A stretch of DNA of 64,000 nt from Mimachlamys varia. Its lineage: Eukaryota; Mollusca; Bivalvia; Pectinida; Pectinidae. Where the stretch lies: the NCBI GenBank assembly GCA_947623455.1, contig OX392538.1, forward strand, positions 5,952,001 through 6,016,000, in the 5' to 3' direction. The first letter of the stretch is position 1. Each line of letters opens with the position of its first letter. Positions 27,190 to 39,358 of the stretch are shown here, one piece after another. The notes under the pieces were generated by a model. It was not told the DNA's origin. It ran no database searches and worked only from the letters and a program-made list of their open reading frames with translations. Position numbers and translations under genes: made by a program.

Positions 27190-28570
27190 GTAAGTAGTTT
27201 AAGGGGAGACAACTCAAGGTCATACCTTACCAATAAACAAGGCAACCACTACACAGGATTCAAAATAAATCATCAACATTGGGGTTTGTGAAAGTTGGTG
27301 AATTTAGACATATGTAAGGTTTGTTGTGTGAAAAATGGCAGTGTAAAAAAAAGTAAAAAAGTGTTTGTTAAAATTTAGTTATCAATATAAAGAAATGTTG
27401 CAATTGCTAATGGAATGTCACCAAATTTGGCTTCTGGTGCTTAAGGATTTAAATTTACCCATATGAGGTGCTTGGTGAGACCTTAAAACCCTGAATTTAG
27501 TGAGTTTGAACAACTAGTGTCAAGCATGAACCAAGAGCTGCTTTAAATCAAACAGGATTTTCGAGTGTTACAAGTTCAATCTAACAGTGTTCAATTGTAA
27601 TCGTTAAATAAACTGTTGGAGCTCAAATTTGGAACATTTGGACATAAGTGTAATCTAATGAATGAAAGTTTGAAGAGCTTTTAATTTTGATTTTAAATGA
27701 TCAACAGAGCTCAGTGGTATTAAATGATTCATTTACCAGCTTGCCATTTAGACTTAATGCACAGTGTTGTTGCATTAGGCCAAATGAATTGCTAGAAGTA
27801 TGCAAGAATGAATAACATCTGTACAAGTGTACAGGAATAGCATGAAAAGAACGTGTACAAAACTGAGTTGTTTGGTGGTGATATTGATGTAGACGGGGTG
27901 AAACAGAAGATGACCGGGAGTTAGATTGTACAGTTGTAGCATCCCTCCCAGTGTAGGTCTGAATTTCCAGGAACAAAACATTTGTCTTAAAGAATGTGAC
28001 ACTTTTATTTCAATTTAGCACTTAAGCTGCCAGCGGTTCAAATTTAATTATTCTATACATTTAAATTAGGCATACGCTGGTGTCATTGTTACAGCGTACA
28101 CCGAATGGCAAGGAGTAGCCTTAATGGCAACGCTGCTGGAGTTCCCGTGCTCCGTTTCCGGGGAAACATCCAATTCAAACAAATTCTTGCTTGCTTTTCC
28201 TCGTTGGCATTAAAACAGCATGTAGTTCTGTTAATGCTCTTAGTGTTGTGGAGTCCCCATTGCAGCCGTGACAATGATGCCTAGCTGCCGACAATGGTTG
28301 ACAAATTAGAGGGACACAGTTTTGTACTGTGAAAGCTAAGACGGTTAATTCGAGCATTGAGCATGAAGAAATGGTGTGTTTTATCACTAACGTGGAGCAA
28401 GCGTGATTAACGATGAAGGGCAGAGAATTCACAGTAATGGCTAACATTTATTGGCATAATTTGGCGGGATGTCCCAGGGGAATCGCTGATAAGATTTATA
28501 GGAGACTGATTGTGCTCTGTACGGTCCCTCTCGGAGTGAAGGACACACAATCACTCCACGTCTGAAGGAC
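27190..28570. other. Intron C, first part
   Basis: No exon seen. 28085-28460 is GC-richer and repeat-free (contains AACGCTGCTGGAGTTCCCG) and has no good splice sites or long frame; a possible non-coding conserved element. Minus-strand frames here (27701-28447) look like chance. Confidence 0.5.
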
Positions 28571-28574
28571 GACT

Positions 28575-31500
28575 GACAGTAAGCCTCTAACATTGGTACA
28601 GTCACATACTGTTACTGACAGTAAGCCTCTAACTTTGGTACAGTCACATACTGTTACTGACAGTAAACCTTTAACGTTGGTACAGTCACACACTGTTACT
28701 GACAGTAAGCCTCTAACTTTGATACAGTCAGATACTGTTACTGACAGTAGGCCTCTAACTTTGATACAGTCACATACTGTTACTGACAGTAAGCCTCTAA
28801 CTTTGGTACAGTCACATACTGTTACTGACAGTAAGCCTCTAACTTTGGTACAGTCACATACTGTTACTGACAGTAAGCCTCTAACTTTGATACAGTCACA
28901 TACTGTTACTGACAGTAAACCTCTTACTTTGGTACAGTCACATACTGTTACTGACAGTAAGCCTCTAACTTTGGTACAGTCACATACTGTTACTGACAGT
29001 AAGCCTCTTACTTTGGTACAGTCACATACTGTTACTGACAGTAAGCCTCTAACTTTGGTACAATCACATACTGTTACTGACAGTAAGCCTCTAACTTTGG
29101 TACAGTCACATACTGTTACTGACAGTAAACCTCTTACTTTGGTACAGTCACATACTGTTACTGACAGTAAGCCTCTAACTTTGGTACAGTCACATACTGT
29201 TACTGACAGTAAACCTCTTACTTTGATACAGTAACATACTGTTACTGACAGTAAGCCTCTAACTTTGGTACAGTCACATACTGTTACTGACAGTAAGCCT
29301 CTTACTTTGGTACAGTAACATACTGTTACTGACAGTAATCCTCTTACTTTGGTACAGTCACATAGTGTTACTGACAGTAAGCCTCTAACTTTGGTACAAT
29401 CACACACTGTTACTGACAGTAAGCCTCTAACTTTGGTACAGTCACATACTGTTACTGACAGTAAGCCTCTAACTTTGGTACAGTCGCACACTGTTACTGA
29501 CAGTAAGCTTCTAACTTTGGTACAGTCACATACTGTTACTGACAGTAAACCTCTAACGTTGTTACAGTCACATACTGTTACTGACAGTAAGCCTCTAACA
29601 TTGGTACAGTCAGATACTGTTACTGACAGTAAGCCTCTAACTTTGGTACAGTCACACACTGTTACTGACAGTAAGCCTCTAACTTTGGTACAGTCACATA
29701 CTGTTACTGACAGTAAGCCTCTAACTTTGGTACAATCACATACTGTTACTGACAGTAAGCCTCTAACTTTGATACAGTCACACACTGTTACTGACAGTAA
29801 GCCTCTTACTTTGGTACAGTCACATACTGTTACTGACAGTAAGCCTCTACCTTTGATACAGTCACATACTATTACTGACAGTAAGCCTCTAACTTTGGTA
29901 CAGTCACACACTGTTACTGACAGTAAACTTCTAACTTTGGTACAGTCACATACTGTTACTGACAGTAAGCCTCTAACTTTGGTACAGTCACATACTGTTA
30001 CTGACAGTAAGCCTCTAACATTGGTACAGTCACATACTGTTACTGACAGTAAGCCTCTAACTTTGGTACAATCACATACTGTTACTGACAGTAAGCCTCT
30101 AACTTTGGTACAGTCACATACTGTTACTGACAGTAAGCCTCTAACATTGGTACAGTCACATACTGTTACTGACAGTAAGCCTCTAATTTTGATACAGTCA
30201 CATACTGTTACTGACAGTAAGCCTCTAACTTTGGTACAGTCACATACTGTTACTGACAGTAAGCCTTTAACATTGGTACAGTCACATACTGTTACTGACA
30301 GTAAGCCTCTAACATTGGTACAGTCACATACTGTTACTGACAGTAAGCCTCTTAATTTGATACAGTCACATACTGTTACTGACAGTAAGCCTCTAAGTTT
30401 GGTACAGTCACATACTGTTACTGACAGTAAGCCTCTAACTTTGGTTCAGTCACATACTGTTACTGACAGTAAGCCTCTAACTTTGATACAGTCACATACT
30501 GTTACTGACAGTAAGCCTCTAACTTTGGTACAGTCACATACTGTTACTGACAGTAAGCCTCTAACTTTGGTACAGTCACATACTGTTACTGACAGTAAGC
30601 CTCTAACTTTGGTACAGTCACATACTGTTACTGACAGTAAACCTCTTACTTTGGTACAGTCACATACTGTTACTGACAGTAAGCCTCTAACTGTGGTACA
30701 GTCACATACTGTTACTGACAGTAAGCCTCTTACTTTGGTACAGTCACATACTGTTACTGACAGTAAGCCTCTAACTTTGGTACAATCACATACTGTTACT
30801 GACAGTAAGCCTCTAACTTTGGTACAGTCACATACTGTTACTGACAGTAAACCTCTTACTTTGGTACAGTCACATACTGTTACTGACAGTAAGCCTCTAA
30901 CTTTGGTACAGTCACATACTGTTACTGACAGTAAACCTCTTACTTTGATACAGTAACATACTGTTACTGACAGTAAGCCTCTAACTTTGGTACAGTCACA
31001 TACTGTTACTGACAGTAAGCCTCTTACTTTGGTACAGTAACATACTGTTACTGACAGTAATCCTCTTACTTTGGTACAGTCACATACTGTTACTGACAGT
31101 AAGCCTCTAACTTTGGTACAATCACACACTGTTACTGACAGTAAGCCTCTAACTTTGGTACAGTCACATACTGTTACTGACAGTAAGCCTCTAACTTTGG
31201 TACAGTCGCACACTGTTACTGACAGTAAGCCTCTAACTTTGGTACAGTCACATACTGTTACTGACAGTAAACCTCTAACGTTGTTACAGTCACATACTGT
31301 TACTGACAGTAAGCCTCTAACATTGGTACAGTCAGATACTGTTACTGACAGTAAGCCTCTAACTTTGGTACAGTCACACACTGTTACTGACAGTAAGCCT
31401 CTAACTTTGGTACAGTCACATACTGTTACTGACAGTAAGCCTCTAACTTTGGTACAATCACATACTGTTACTGACAGTAAGCCTCTAACTTTGATACAGT

Positions 31501-34500
31501 CACATACTGTTACTGACAGTAAGCCTCTAACTTTGATACAGTCACACACTGTTACTGACAGTAAGCCTCTTACTTTGGTACAGTCACATACTGTTACTGA
31601 CAGTAAGCCTCTACCTTTGATACAGTCACATACTATTACTGACAGTAAGCCTCTAACTTTGGTACAGTCACACACTGTTACTGACAGTAAACTTCTAACT
31701 TTGGTACAGTCACATACTGTTACTGACAGTAAGCCTCTAACTTTGGTACAGTCACATACTGTTACTGACAGTAAGCCTCTAACATTGGTACAGTCACATA
31801 CTGTTACTGACAGTAAGCCTCTAACTTTGGTACAATCACATACTGTTACTGACAGTAAGCCTCTAACTTTGGTACAGTCACATACTGTTACTGACAGTAA
31901 GCCTCTAACATTGGTACAGTCACATACTGTTACTGACAGTAAGCCTCTAATTTTGATACAGTCACATACTGTTACTGACAGTAAGCCTCTAACTTTGGTA
32001 CAGTCACATACTGTTACTGACAGTAAGCCTTTAACATTGGTACAGTCACATACTGTTACTGACAGTAAGCCTCTAACATTGGTACAGTCACATACTGTTA
32101 CTGACAGTAAGCCTCTTAATTTGATACAGTCACATACTGTTACTGACAGTAAGCCTCTAAGTTTGGTACAGTCACATACTGTTACTGACAGTAAGCCTCT
32201 AACTTTGGTTCAGTCACATACTGTTACTGACAGTAAACCTCTAACGTTGGTACAGTCACATAGTGTTACTGACAGTAAGCCTCTAACTTTGGTACAGTCA
32301 CATACTGTTACTGACAGTAAGCCTCTAACTTTGGTACAGTCACATACTGTTACTGACAGTAAGCCTCTAACTTTGGTACAGTCACATATTGTTACTGACA
32401 GTAAGCCTCTAATTTTGGTGAGTCACATACTGTTACTGACAGTAAGCCTCTAACTTTGATACAGTCACATACTGTTACTGACAGTAAGCCTCTAACTTTG
32501 GTACAATCACACACTGTTACTGACAGTAAGCCTCTAACTTTGGTACAATCACATACTATTACTGACAGTAAGCCTCTAACTTTGGTACAGTCACACACTG
32601 TTACTGACAGTAAGCCTCTAACTTTGATACAGTCACACACTGTTACTGACAGTAAGCCTCTTACTTTGGTACAGTCACATACTGTTACTGACAGTAAGCC
32701 TCTTACTTTGGTACAGTCACATACTATTACTGACAGTAAGCCTCTAACTTTGGTACAGTCACATACTGTTACTGACAGTAAGCCTCTAACTTTGGTACAG
32801 TCACATACTGTTACTGACAGTAAGCCTCTAACTTTGGTACAGTCACATACTGTTACTGACAGTAAGCCTCTAACATTGGTACAGTCACATACTGTTACTG
32901 ACAGTAAGCCTCTAACTTTGGTACAATCACATACTGTTACTGACAGTAAGCCTCTAACTTTGGTACAGTCACATACTGTTACTGACAGTAAGCCTCTAAC
33001 ATTGGTACAGTCACATACTGTTACTGACAGTAAGCCTCTAATTTTGATACAGTCACATACTGTTACTGACAGTAAGCCTCTAACTTTGGTACAGTCACAT
33101 ACTGTTACTGACAGTAAGCCTTTAACATTGGTACAGTCACATACTGTTACTGACAGTAAGCCTCTAACATTGGTACAGTCACATACTGTTACTGACAGTA
33201 AGCCTCTTAATTTGATACAGTCACATACTGTTACTGACAGTAAGCCTCTAAGTTTGGTACAGTCACATACTGTTACTGACAGTAAGCCTCTAACTTTGGT
33301 TCAGTCACATACTGTTACTGACAGTAAGCCTCTAACTTTGATACAGTCACATACTGTTACTGACAGTAAGCCTCTAACTTTGGTACAGTCACATACTGTT
33401 ACTGACAGTAAGCCTCTAACTTTGGTACAGTCACATACTGTTACTGACAGTAAGCCTCTAACTTTGGTACAGTCACATACTGTTACTGACAGTAAACCTC
33501 TTACTTTGGTACAGTCACATACTGTTACTGACAGTAAGCCTCTAACTGTGGTACAGTCACATACTGTTACTGACAGTAAGCCTCTTACTTTGGTACAGTC
33601 ACATACTGTTACTGACAGTAAGCCTCTAACTTTGGTACAATCACATACTGTTACTGACAGTAAGCCTCTAACTTTGGTACAGTCACATACTGTTACTGAC
33701 AGTAAACCTCTTACTTTGGTACAGTCACATACTGTTACTGACAGTAAGCCTCTAACTTTGGTACAGTCACATACTGTTACTGACAGTAAACCTCTTACTT
33801 TGATACAGTAACATACTGTTACTGACAGTAAGCCTCTAACTTTGGTACAGTCACATACTGTTACTGACAGTAAGCCTCTTACTTTGGTACAGTAACATAC
33901 TGTTACTGACAGTAATCCTCTTACTTTGGTACAGTCACATACTGTTACTGACAGTAAGCCTCTAACTTTGGTACAATCACACACTGTTACTGACAGTAAG
34001 CCTCTAACTTTGGTACAGTCACATACTGTTACTGACAGTAAGCCTCTAACTTTGGTACAGTCGCACACTGTTACTGACAGTAAGCCTCTAACTTTGGTAC
34101 AGTCACATACTGTTACTGACAGTAAACCTCTAACGTTGTTACAGTCACATACTGTTACTGACAGTAAGCCTCTAACATTGGTACAGTCAGATACTGTTAC
34201 TGACAGTAAGCCTCTAACTTTGGTACAGTCACACACTGTTACTGACAGTAAGCCTCTAACTTTGGTACAGTCACATACTGTTACTGACAGTAAGCCTCTA
34301 ACTTTGGTACAATCACATACTGTTACTGACAGTAAGCCTCTAACTTTGATACAGTCACATACTGTTACTGACAGTAAGCCTCTAACTTTGATACAGTCAC
34401 ACACTGTTACTGACAGTAAGCCTCTTACTTTGGTACAGTCACATACTGTTACTGACAGTAAGCCTCTACCTTTGATACAGTCACATACTATTACTGACAG

Positions 34501-35165
34501 TAAGCCTCTAACTTTGGTACAGTCACACACTGTTACTGACAGTAAACTTCTAACTTTGGTACAGTCACATACTGTTACTGACAGTAAGCCTCTAACTTTG
34601 GTACAGTCACATACTGTTACTGACAGTAAGCCTCTAACTTTGGTACAGTCACACACTGTTACTGACAGAAAGCCTTTAACTTTGGTACAGTCACACACTG
34701 TTACTGACAGTAAGCCTCTAACTTTGGTACAGTCACACACTGTTACTGACAGTATAAGCCTCTAACTTTGGTACAGTCAGATACTGTTACTGACAGTATA
34801 AGCCTCTAACTTTGGTACAGTCACATACTGTTACTGACAGTAAGCCTCTAACTTTGGTACAGTCACATACTGTTACTGACAGTAAGCCTCTAACTTTGGT
34901 ACAGTCACATACTGTTACTGACAGTAAGACTCTAACTTTGGTACAGTCACATACTGTTACTGACAGTAAGCCTCTAACTTTGGTACAGTCACATACTGTT
35001 ACTGACAGTAAGCCTCTAACTTTGGTACAGTCACATACTGTTACTGACAGTAAGCCTCTAACTTTGGTACAGTCAGATACTGTTACTGACAGTAAGCCTC
35101 TAACTTTGATACAGTTACACACTGTTACTGACAGTAGGCCTCTAACTTTGGTACAGTCAGATATC
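28575..35165. repeat. 42-bp minisatellite, about 157 copies, with higher-order structure
   Basis: Units of GACAGTAAGCCTCTAACTTT followed by GGTACAGTCACATACTGTTACT, 42 bp. Unit length divisible by three gives stop-free repeats on both strands (VQSHTVTDSKPLTL on +, VCDCTKVRGLLSVT on -), hence apparent frames of up to 535 and 479 codons. The marker GATACAGTAACATAC at 29225, 30947 and 33802 and CTTAATTT at 30351, 32115 and 33206 show block duplications of 1722 bp (41 units), 1764 bp (42 units) and 1091 bp (26 units minus 1). There is no initiation context or splice support for coding. Confidence 0.96.
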
Positions 35166-35640
35166 CTTGGATAAAACCTGACAAAGTTTGCGAAACAAAA
35201 TGACATAGCTGGACCCATATTCAAGGTCACAGGGGTCAAATCTGTTGAAACATTTAAGCAACTTTTCTTGATTAACCAAAATGCCTAGAAGCATGATATA
35301 TGGCTGAAATGCTTGGATAAAGCCCAACAAATTATGGCAAAAGAAATGACCTTGACCCATATTCAAGGCCACAGGGGTCAAATCTGTTAAAACATTAAAA
35401 CAACTTCTTAAATGCCAAAGGGCCTAGAGACATGATATTTGGCTGGTAGCTTCCTTGGAGGAAGCCATTCAAACTTTGCGAATGAAAATGACCTTGTCTT
35501 ACTTTCAAGGTGACAGGGGTAATATATATATAAATCTTCTGAATGTCTTACAGTAATTATATTTTAGGCAACTTTAGGGTTACAAGTAAGAGATTGCTAC
35601 CAGGTGAGCAATGCAGGCCAATTGTGCCTCTTGTTGTGAT
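35160..35640. repeat. Dispersed repeat, about 3 tandem units of about 150 bp
   Basis: Three diverged units contain CCATATTCAAGGTCACAGGG or variants, GCCTAGAGACATGATATTTG and TGGATAAAGCCC-like segments, closing with AGGTGAGCAATGCAGGCC and GTGCCTCTTGTT. The same family recurs at 47530-47990 and 49140-49420. It resembles non-autonomous elements with a tandem-repeat core that I recall from bivalves, but the class is unproven. Confidence 0.65.
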
Positions 35641-36089
35641 GGTGTGAGTAACTTATGAGAGTGTTTTAATGAAAGTTTGAGTAGCTGATGATGTGAGTAT
35701 CTGTGATGTGTGAGTCAATCAGATGTGAGTATCTGTGATGTGTGAGTCAAACAGATGTGAGTGTCTGTAACATGCGAGTCATTAGAGTATCTGATGTTGT
35801 GAGCCAATTCAATGACTTGGCTCTCTGATGTTTTGAATCAATTAGATGATTTGAGTCTCTGATTGTGTAAGTCTCTGATTGTGTGAGTCTCTGATTATCT
35901 GTTATAGTTAATTTAGTCACTGATGTTGTGAATGTTGACATTCAGCATTAAAGAAAACGACAAAAACTGACGTTGACTAGTTAGGGTGCTGTGCTAGCTT
36001 TCACATCATGGTACTTCATTGAGATAGCACTTTAAAGTTGGCATAAGATTAGCACTTTTAAAAGGAGGCAAATACATATACACACTTAA
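35641..36089. repeat. Degenerate GTGAGTCTCTGAT array
   Basis: Around 35690-35770 there are three 32-bp units (GATGTGAGTATCTGTGATGT followed by GTGAGTCAATCA), trailing into shorter GTGAGTCTCTGATT units to about 35930. The rest is unique intron. Confidence 0.65.
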
Positions 36090-36801
36090 ATATACCCTGT
36101 CTCCGGCACACATACAACAACATACCCTGTCTTCGGCACGCATACAACAACATACCCTGTCTCCGACACACATACAACAACATATCCTGTTTCCGGTACA
36201 CATACAACAACATACCCTGTCTCCGACACACATACAACAACATACCCTGTCTCCAGCACAAATACAACAACATACCCTGTCTCTAGCACAAATACAACAA
36301 CATACCCTGTCTCCAGCACAAATACAACAACATACCCTGTCTCTAGCACACATACAACAACATACCCTGTCTCCAGCACAAATACAACAACATACCCTGT
36401 CTCTAGCACAAATACAACAACATACCCTGTCTCTAGCACAAATACAACAACATACCCTGTCTCCGACACACATACAACAACATACCCTGTCTCTAGCACA
36501 CATACAACAACATACCCTGTCTCCAGCACAAATACAACAACATACCCTGTCTCTAGCACAAATACAACAACATACCCTGTCTCCGACACACATACAACAA
36601 CATACCCTGTCTCCAGCACAAATACAACAACATACCCTGTCTCTAGCACACATACAACAACATACCCTGTCTCTAGCACACATACAACAACATACCCTGT
36701 CTCTAGCACACATACAACAACATACCATGTCTCTGGCATATATACAACAACATACCCTGTCTCCGGCATATATACACCAACATACTCTGTCTCCGACACA
36801 C
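36090..36801. repeat. 30-bp minisatellite, about 24 copies
   Basis: Very regular 30-bp units, CATACCCTGTCTCCAGCACA followed by AATACAACAA, varying at CTCCGACACACA and CTCTAGCACAA. Open frames on the minus strand (268 and 237 codons) are repeat artefacts. It continues at 37287 beyond an inserted SINE. Confidence 0.95.
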
Positions 36802-37286
36802 ATAATATACAATATTTGATATAGCGCCCTATCTAGCTTACATTAGCCACTCTAAAGCGCTTTACAGTACATAAATATATTTATAATACAATTAACACAT
36901 ACAGTTCTATCATATACAATTCTGAGGAGTTCGCAGGAGCTGCCTTATCGGGCGCTAACTATTTGTCCTATACCACCTGGCTAATATCTCCATATGTGTG
37001 TGTGTATGTATGCGTGTGTGCTGGAGGTGAATTGTGTTCTGTTTGTAGTGGGACCGTGTTTCCAACGGCATCTTTTTTATAGTGCCACCACACTTGAATG
37101 CTACATCACAGATACTGCAACATCCACCCGAGACCATTTTATACTCCACCTGGGTTGTTGGAGTTGTGTGGGCAGGAGAAAAACACTTTCTCTAAATGAT
37201 CCATGCGTATGACGATTACGGGGATTGAACCCTGGTCGCCTGCATGGAAGGCGGGAGTGTTAACCACTCGACCAATCCGCCCATAA
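36802..37286 (-). mobile_element. tRNA-derived SINE (family 2) inserted in the 30-bp array
   Basis: Read on the minus strand from about 37282: a tRNA-like head with A box TGGTCGAGTGG and B box GGTTCAATCCC and an anticodon-arm-like CCGCCTTCCATGCAGG that resembles tRNA-Gly(TCC). A body of about 350 bp follows and ends in GTAAAGCGCTTTAGAGTGGC, then GGGCGCTATATCAAATATTG, a tail of a type shared by SINEs and LINEs. The 30-bp array flanks both sides, so the insertion came after the array formed. A clear target duplication was not resolved. Confidence 0.8.
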
Positions 37287-37410
37287 AACAACAACATACC
37301 CTATCTCTGACACACATACAACAACATACCCTGTCTCCAGCACACATACACCAACATACCCTGTCTCCAGCACACATACACCAACATACCCTGTCTCCAG
37401 CACACATACA
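37287..37410. repeat. 30-bp minisatellite, distal part (about 4 copies)
   Basis: Same unit as 36090-36801 (CATACCCTGTCTCCAGCACA). It is separated from the main array by the family 2 SINE and ends about 130 bp before the exon D acceptor. Confidence 0.92.
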
Positions 37411-37539
37411 CTCACAGAATTATACATGGAGGCATGTCCTTCAATGACCTAAGCTGTTCATAAAACGGTAAGAAAAATTAAGCCAAATCAAACCTTTTTG
37501 TAAAAAAAAAAAACTACATTTGAATATTTTATTGAACAG

Positions 37540-37671
37540 GTCAAATTCGTCCAGAGAACCTAACTGATGATGAGCTGAACTACCTGACAGAGTATGTGAA
37601 CCTCCGGCTAACACAGTTGGGTTACAGCCCAGATCAAATCAAGAAGATAGGCTCAGGAAACGATCCAACAG
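37540..37671 (+). CDS. PTPRN2: Exon D: helical linker exon
   Basis: A 132-nt exon from TTGAACAG to ACAG|GTAAGT, phase 1 at both ends. It encodes an amphipathic stretch including LTDDELNYLTEYVNLRLTQL and GYSPDQIKKIG. ENLT is an N-glycosylation sequon. The frame stays open past the donor to a stop at 38217-38219, running into a 24-bp minisatellite whose units carry donor-like CAGGTAAT in the same phase, so longer in-frame versions of this exon are possible on paper. The canonical donor at 37672 is the better match and is the default call. Confidence 0.84.
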
Positions 37672-37735
37672 GTAAGTCAGAGTCCAGGAGATCAACACAC
37701 TATAACACTCAACACGAAGGGGTACAGTTGGTTCC

Positions 37736-39358
37736 AGGTAATGTGTGTCTAGTGACTACAGGTAATGTGTGTCTAGTGATTACAGGTAATGTGTGTCTAG
37801 TGACTACAGGTAATGTGTGTCTAGTGACTACAGGTAATGTGTGTCTAGTGACTACAGGTAATGTGTGTCTAGTGACTACAGGTAATGTGTGTCTAGTGAC
37901 TACAGGTAATGTGTGTCTAGTGACTACAGGTAATGTGTGTCTAGTGACTACAGGTAATGTGTGTCTAGTGACTACAGGTAATGTGTGTCTAGTGACTACA
38001 GGTAATGTGTGTCTAGTGACTACAGGTAATGTGTGTCTAGTGACTATAGGTAATGTGTGTCTAGTGACTACAGGTAATGTGTGTCTATTGACTACAGGTA
38101 ATGTGTGTCTAGTGACTACAGGTAATGTGTGTCTAGTGACTACAGGTAAAGTGTGTCTAGTGACTACAGGTAATGTGTGTCTAGTGACTACAGGTAATGT
38201 GTCTAGTGAGTACAGGTAATGTGTGTCTAGTGACTACAGGTAATGTATGTCTATTGACTACAGGTCATGTGTGTCTAGTGACTACAGGTAATGTGTGTCT
38301 AGTGACTACAGGTAATGTATGTCTAGTGACTATAGGTAATGTGTGTCTAGTGACTACAGGTAATGTGTGTCTAGTGACTACAGGTAATGTGTGTCTAGTG
38401 ACTACAGGTAATGTGTGTCTAGTGACTACAGGTAAAGTGTGTCTAGTGACTACAGGTAATGTGTGTCTAGTGACTACAGGTAATGTGTCTAGTGAGTACA
38501 GGTAATGTGTGTCTAGTGACTACAGGTAATGTATGTCTATTGACTACAGGTCATGTGTGTCTAGTGACTACAGGTAATGTGTGTCTAGTGACTACAGGTA
38601 ATGTATGTCTAGTGACTACAGGTAATGTGTGTCTAGTGACTACAGGTAATGTGTGTCTAGTGATTACAGGTAATGTGTGTCTAGTGACTACAGGTAAATT
38701 GTGTCTAGTGACTACAGGTAATGTGTGTCTAGTGACTTCAGGTAATGTGTGTCTAGTGACTACAGGTAATGTGTGTCTAGTGACTACAGGTAATGTGTGT
38801 CTAGTGACTACAGGTAATGTGTGTCTAGTGGCTACAGGTAATGTGTGTCTAGTGACTACAGGTAATGTGTGTCTAGTGACTACAGGTGATGTGTGTCTAG
38901 TGACTACAGGTAATGTGTGTCTAGTGATTACAGGTAATGTGTGTCTATTGACTATAGGTAATGTGTGTCTATTGACTACAGGTAATGTGTGTCTAGTGAC
39001 TACAGGTAATGTGTGTCTAGTGACTACAGGTAATGTGTGTCTAATGACTACAGGTAATGTGTGTCTAGTGACTACAGGTAATGTGTGTCTAGTGACTACA
39101 GGTAATGTGTGTCTAGTGACTATAGGTAATGTGTGTCTAGTGACTACAGGTAATGTGTGTCTAGTGACTACAGGTAATGTGTGTCTAGTGACTACAGGTA
39201 ATGTGTGTCTAGTGACTACAGGTAATGTGTGTCTAGTGACTACAGGTAATGTGTGTCTAGTGACTACAGGTTATGTGTGTCTCGTGACTACAGGTAATGT
39301 ATGTCTAGTGACTACAGGTAATGTGTGTCTAGTGACTACAGGTAATGTATGTCTATTA
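37736..39358. repeat. 24-bp minisatellite of splice-donor-like units, about 67 copies
   Basis: Units of ACAGGTAATGTGTGTCTAGT followed by GACT, 24 bp. Each holds CAG|GTAAT, matching the donor consensus through +4. Read from exon D the unit is 8 codons (GNVCLVTT), and the junction falls in phase 1, as in the real exon D donor. Two 22-bp units (ending at about 38215 and 38501, 286 bp apart) break the frame. It starts 66 bp after the exon D donor with a CCAG|GTAATG unit and ends at about 39358. Confidence 0.95.

Noticed and set aside
28496..35239. Open frames of up to 535 codons (+) and 479 codons (-) across the 42-bp array
   Set aside because: The unit is 42 bp and stop-free on both strands, so the frames follow from repetition. 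No unique sequence, splice support or family similarity, and they lie inside an intron of the PTPRN-like gene.
36006..36812. Cys-rich 268-codon frame on the minus strand, looking like a Cys-repeat protein
   Set aside because: It is the 30-bp minisatellite (10 codons per unit); two overlapping frames are open and a SINE interrupts the array.
37211..37282. tRNA-Gly gene on the minus strand
   Set aside because: A and B boxes are present but the acceptor stem does not pair and the T stem is imperfect. It is continuous with a SINE body and tail, so it is a tRNA-derived head.
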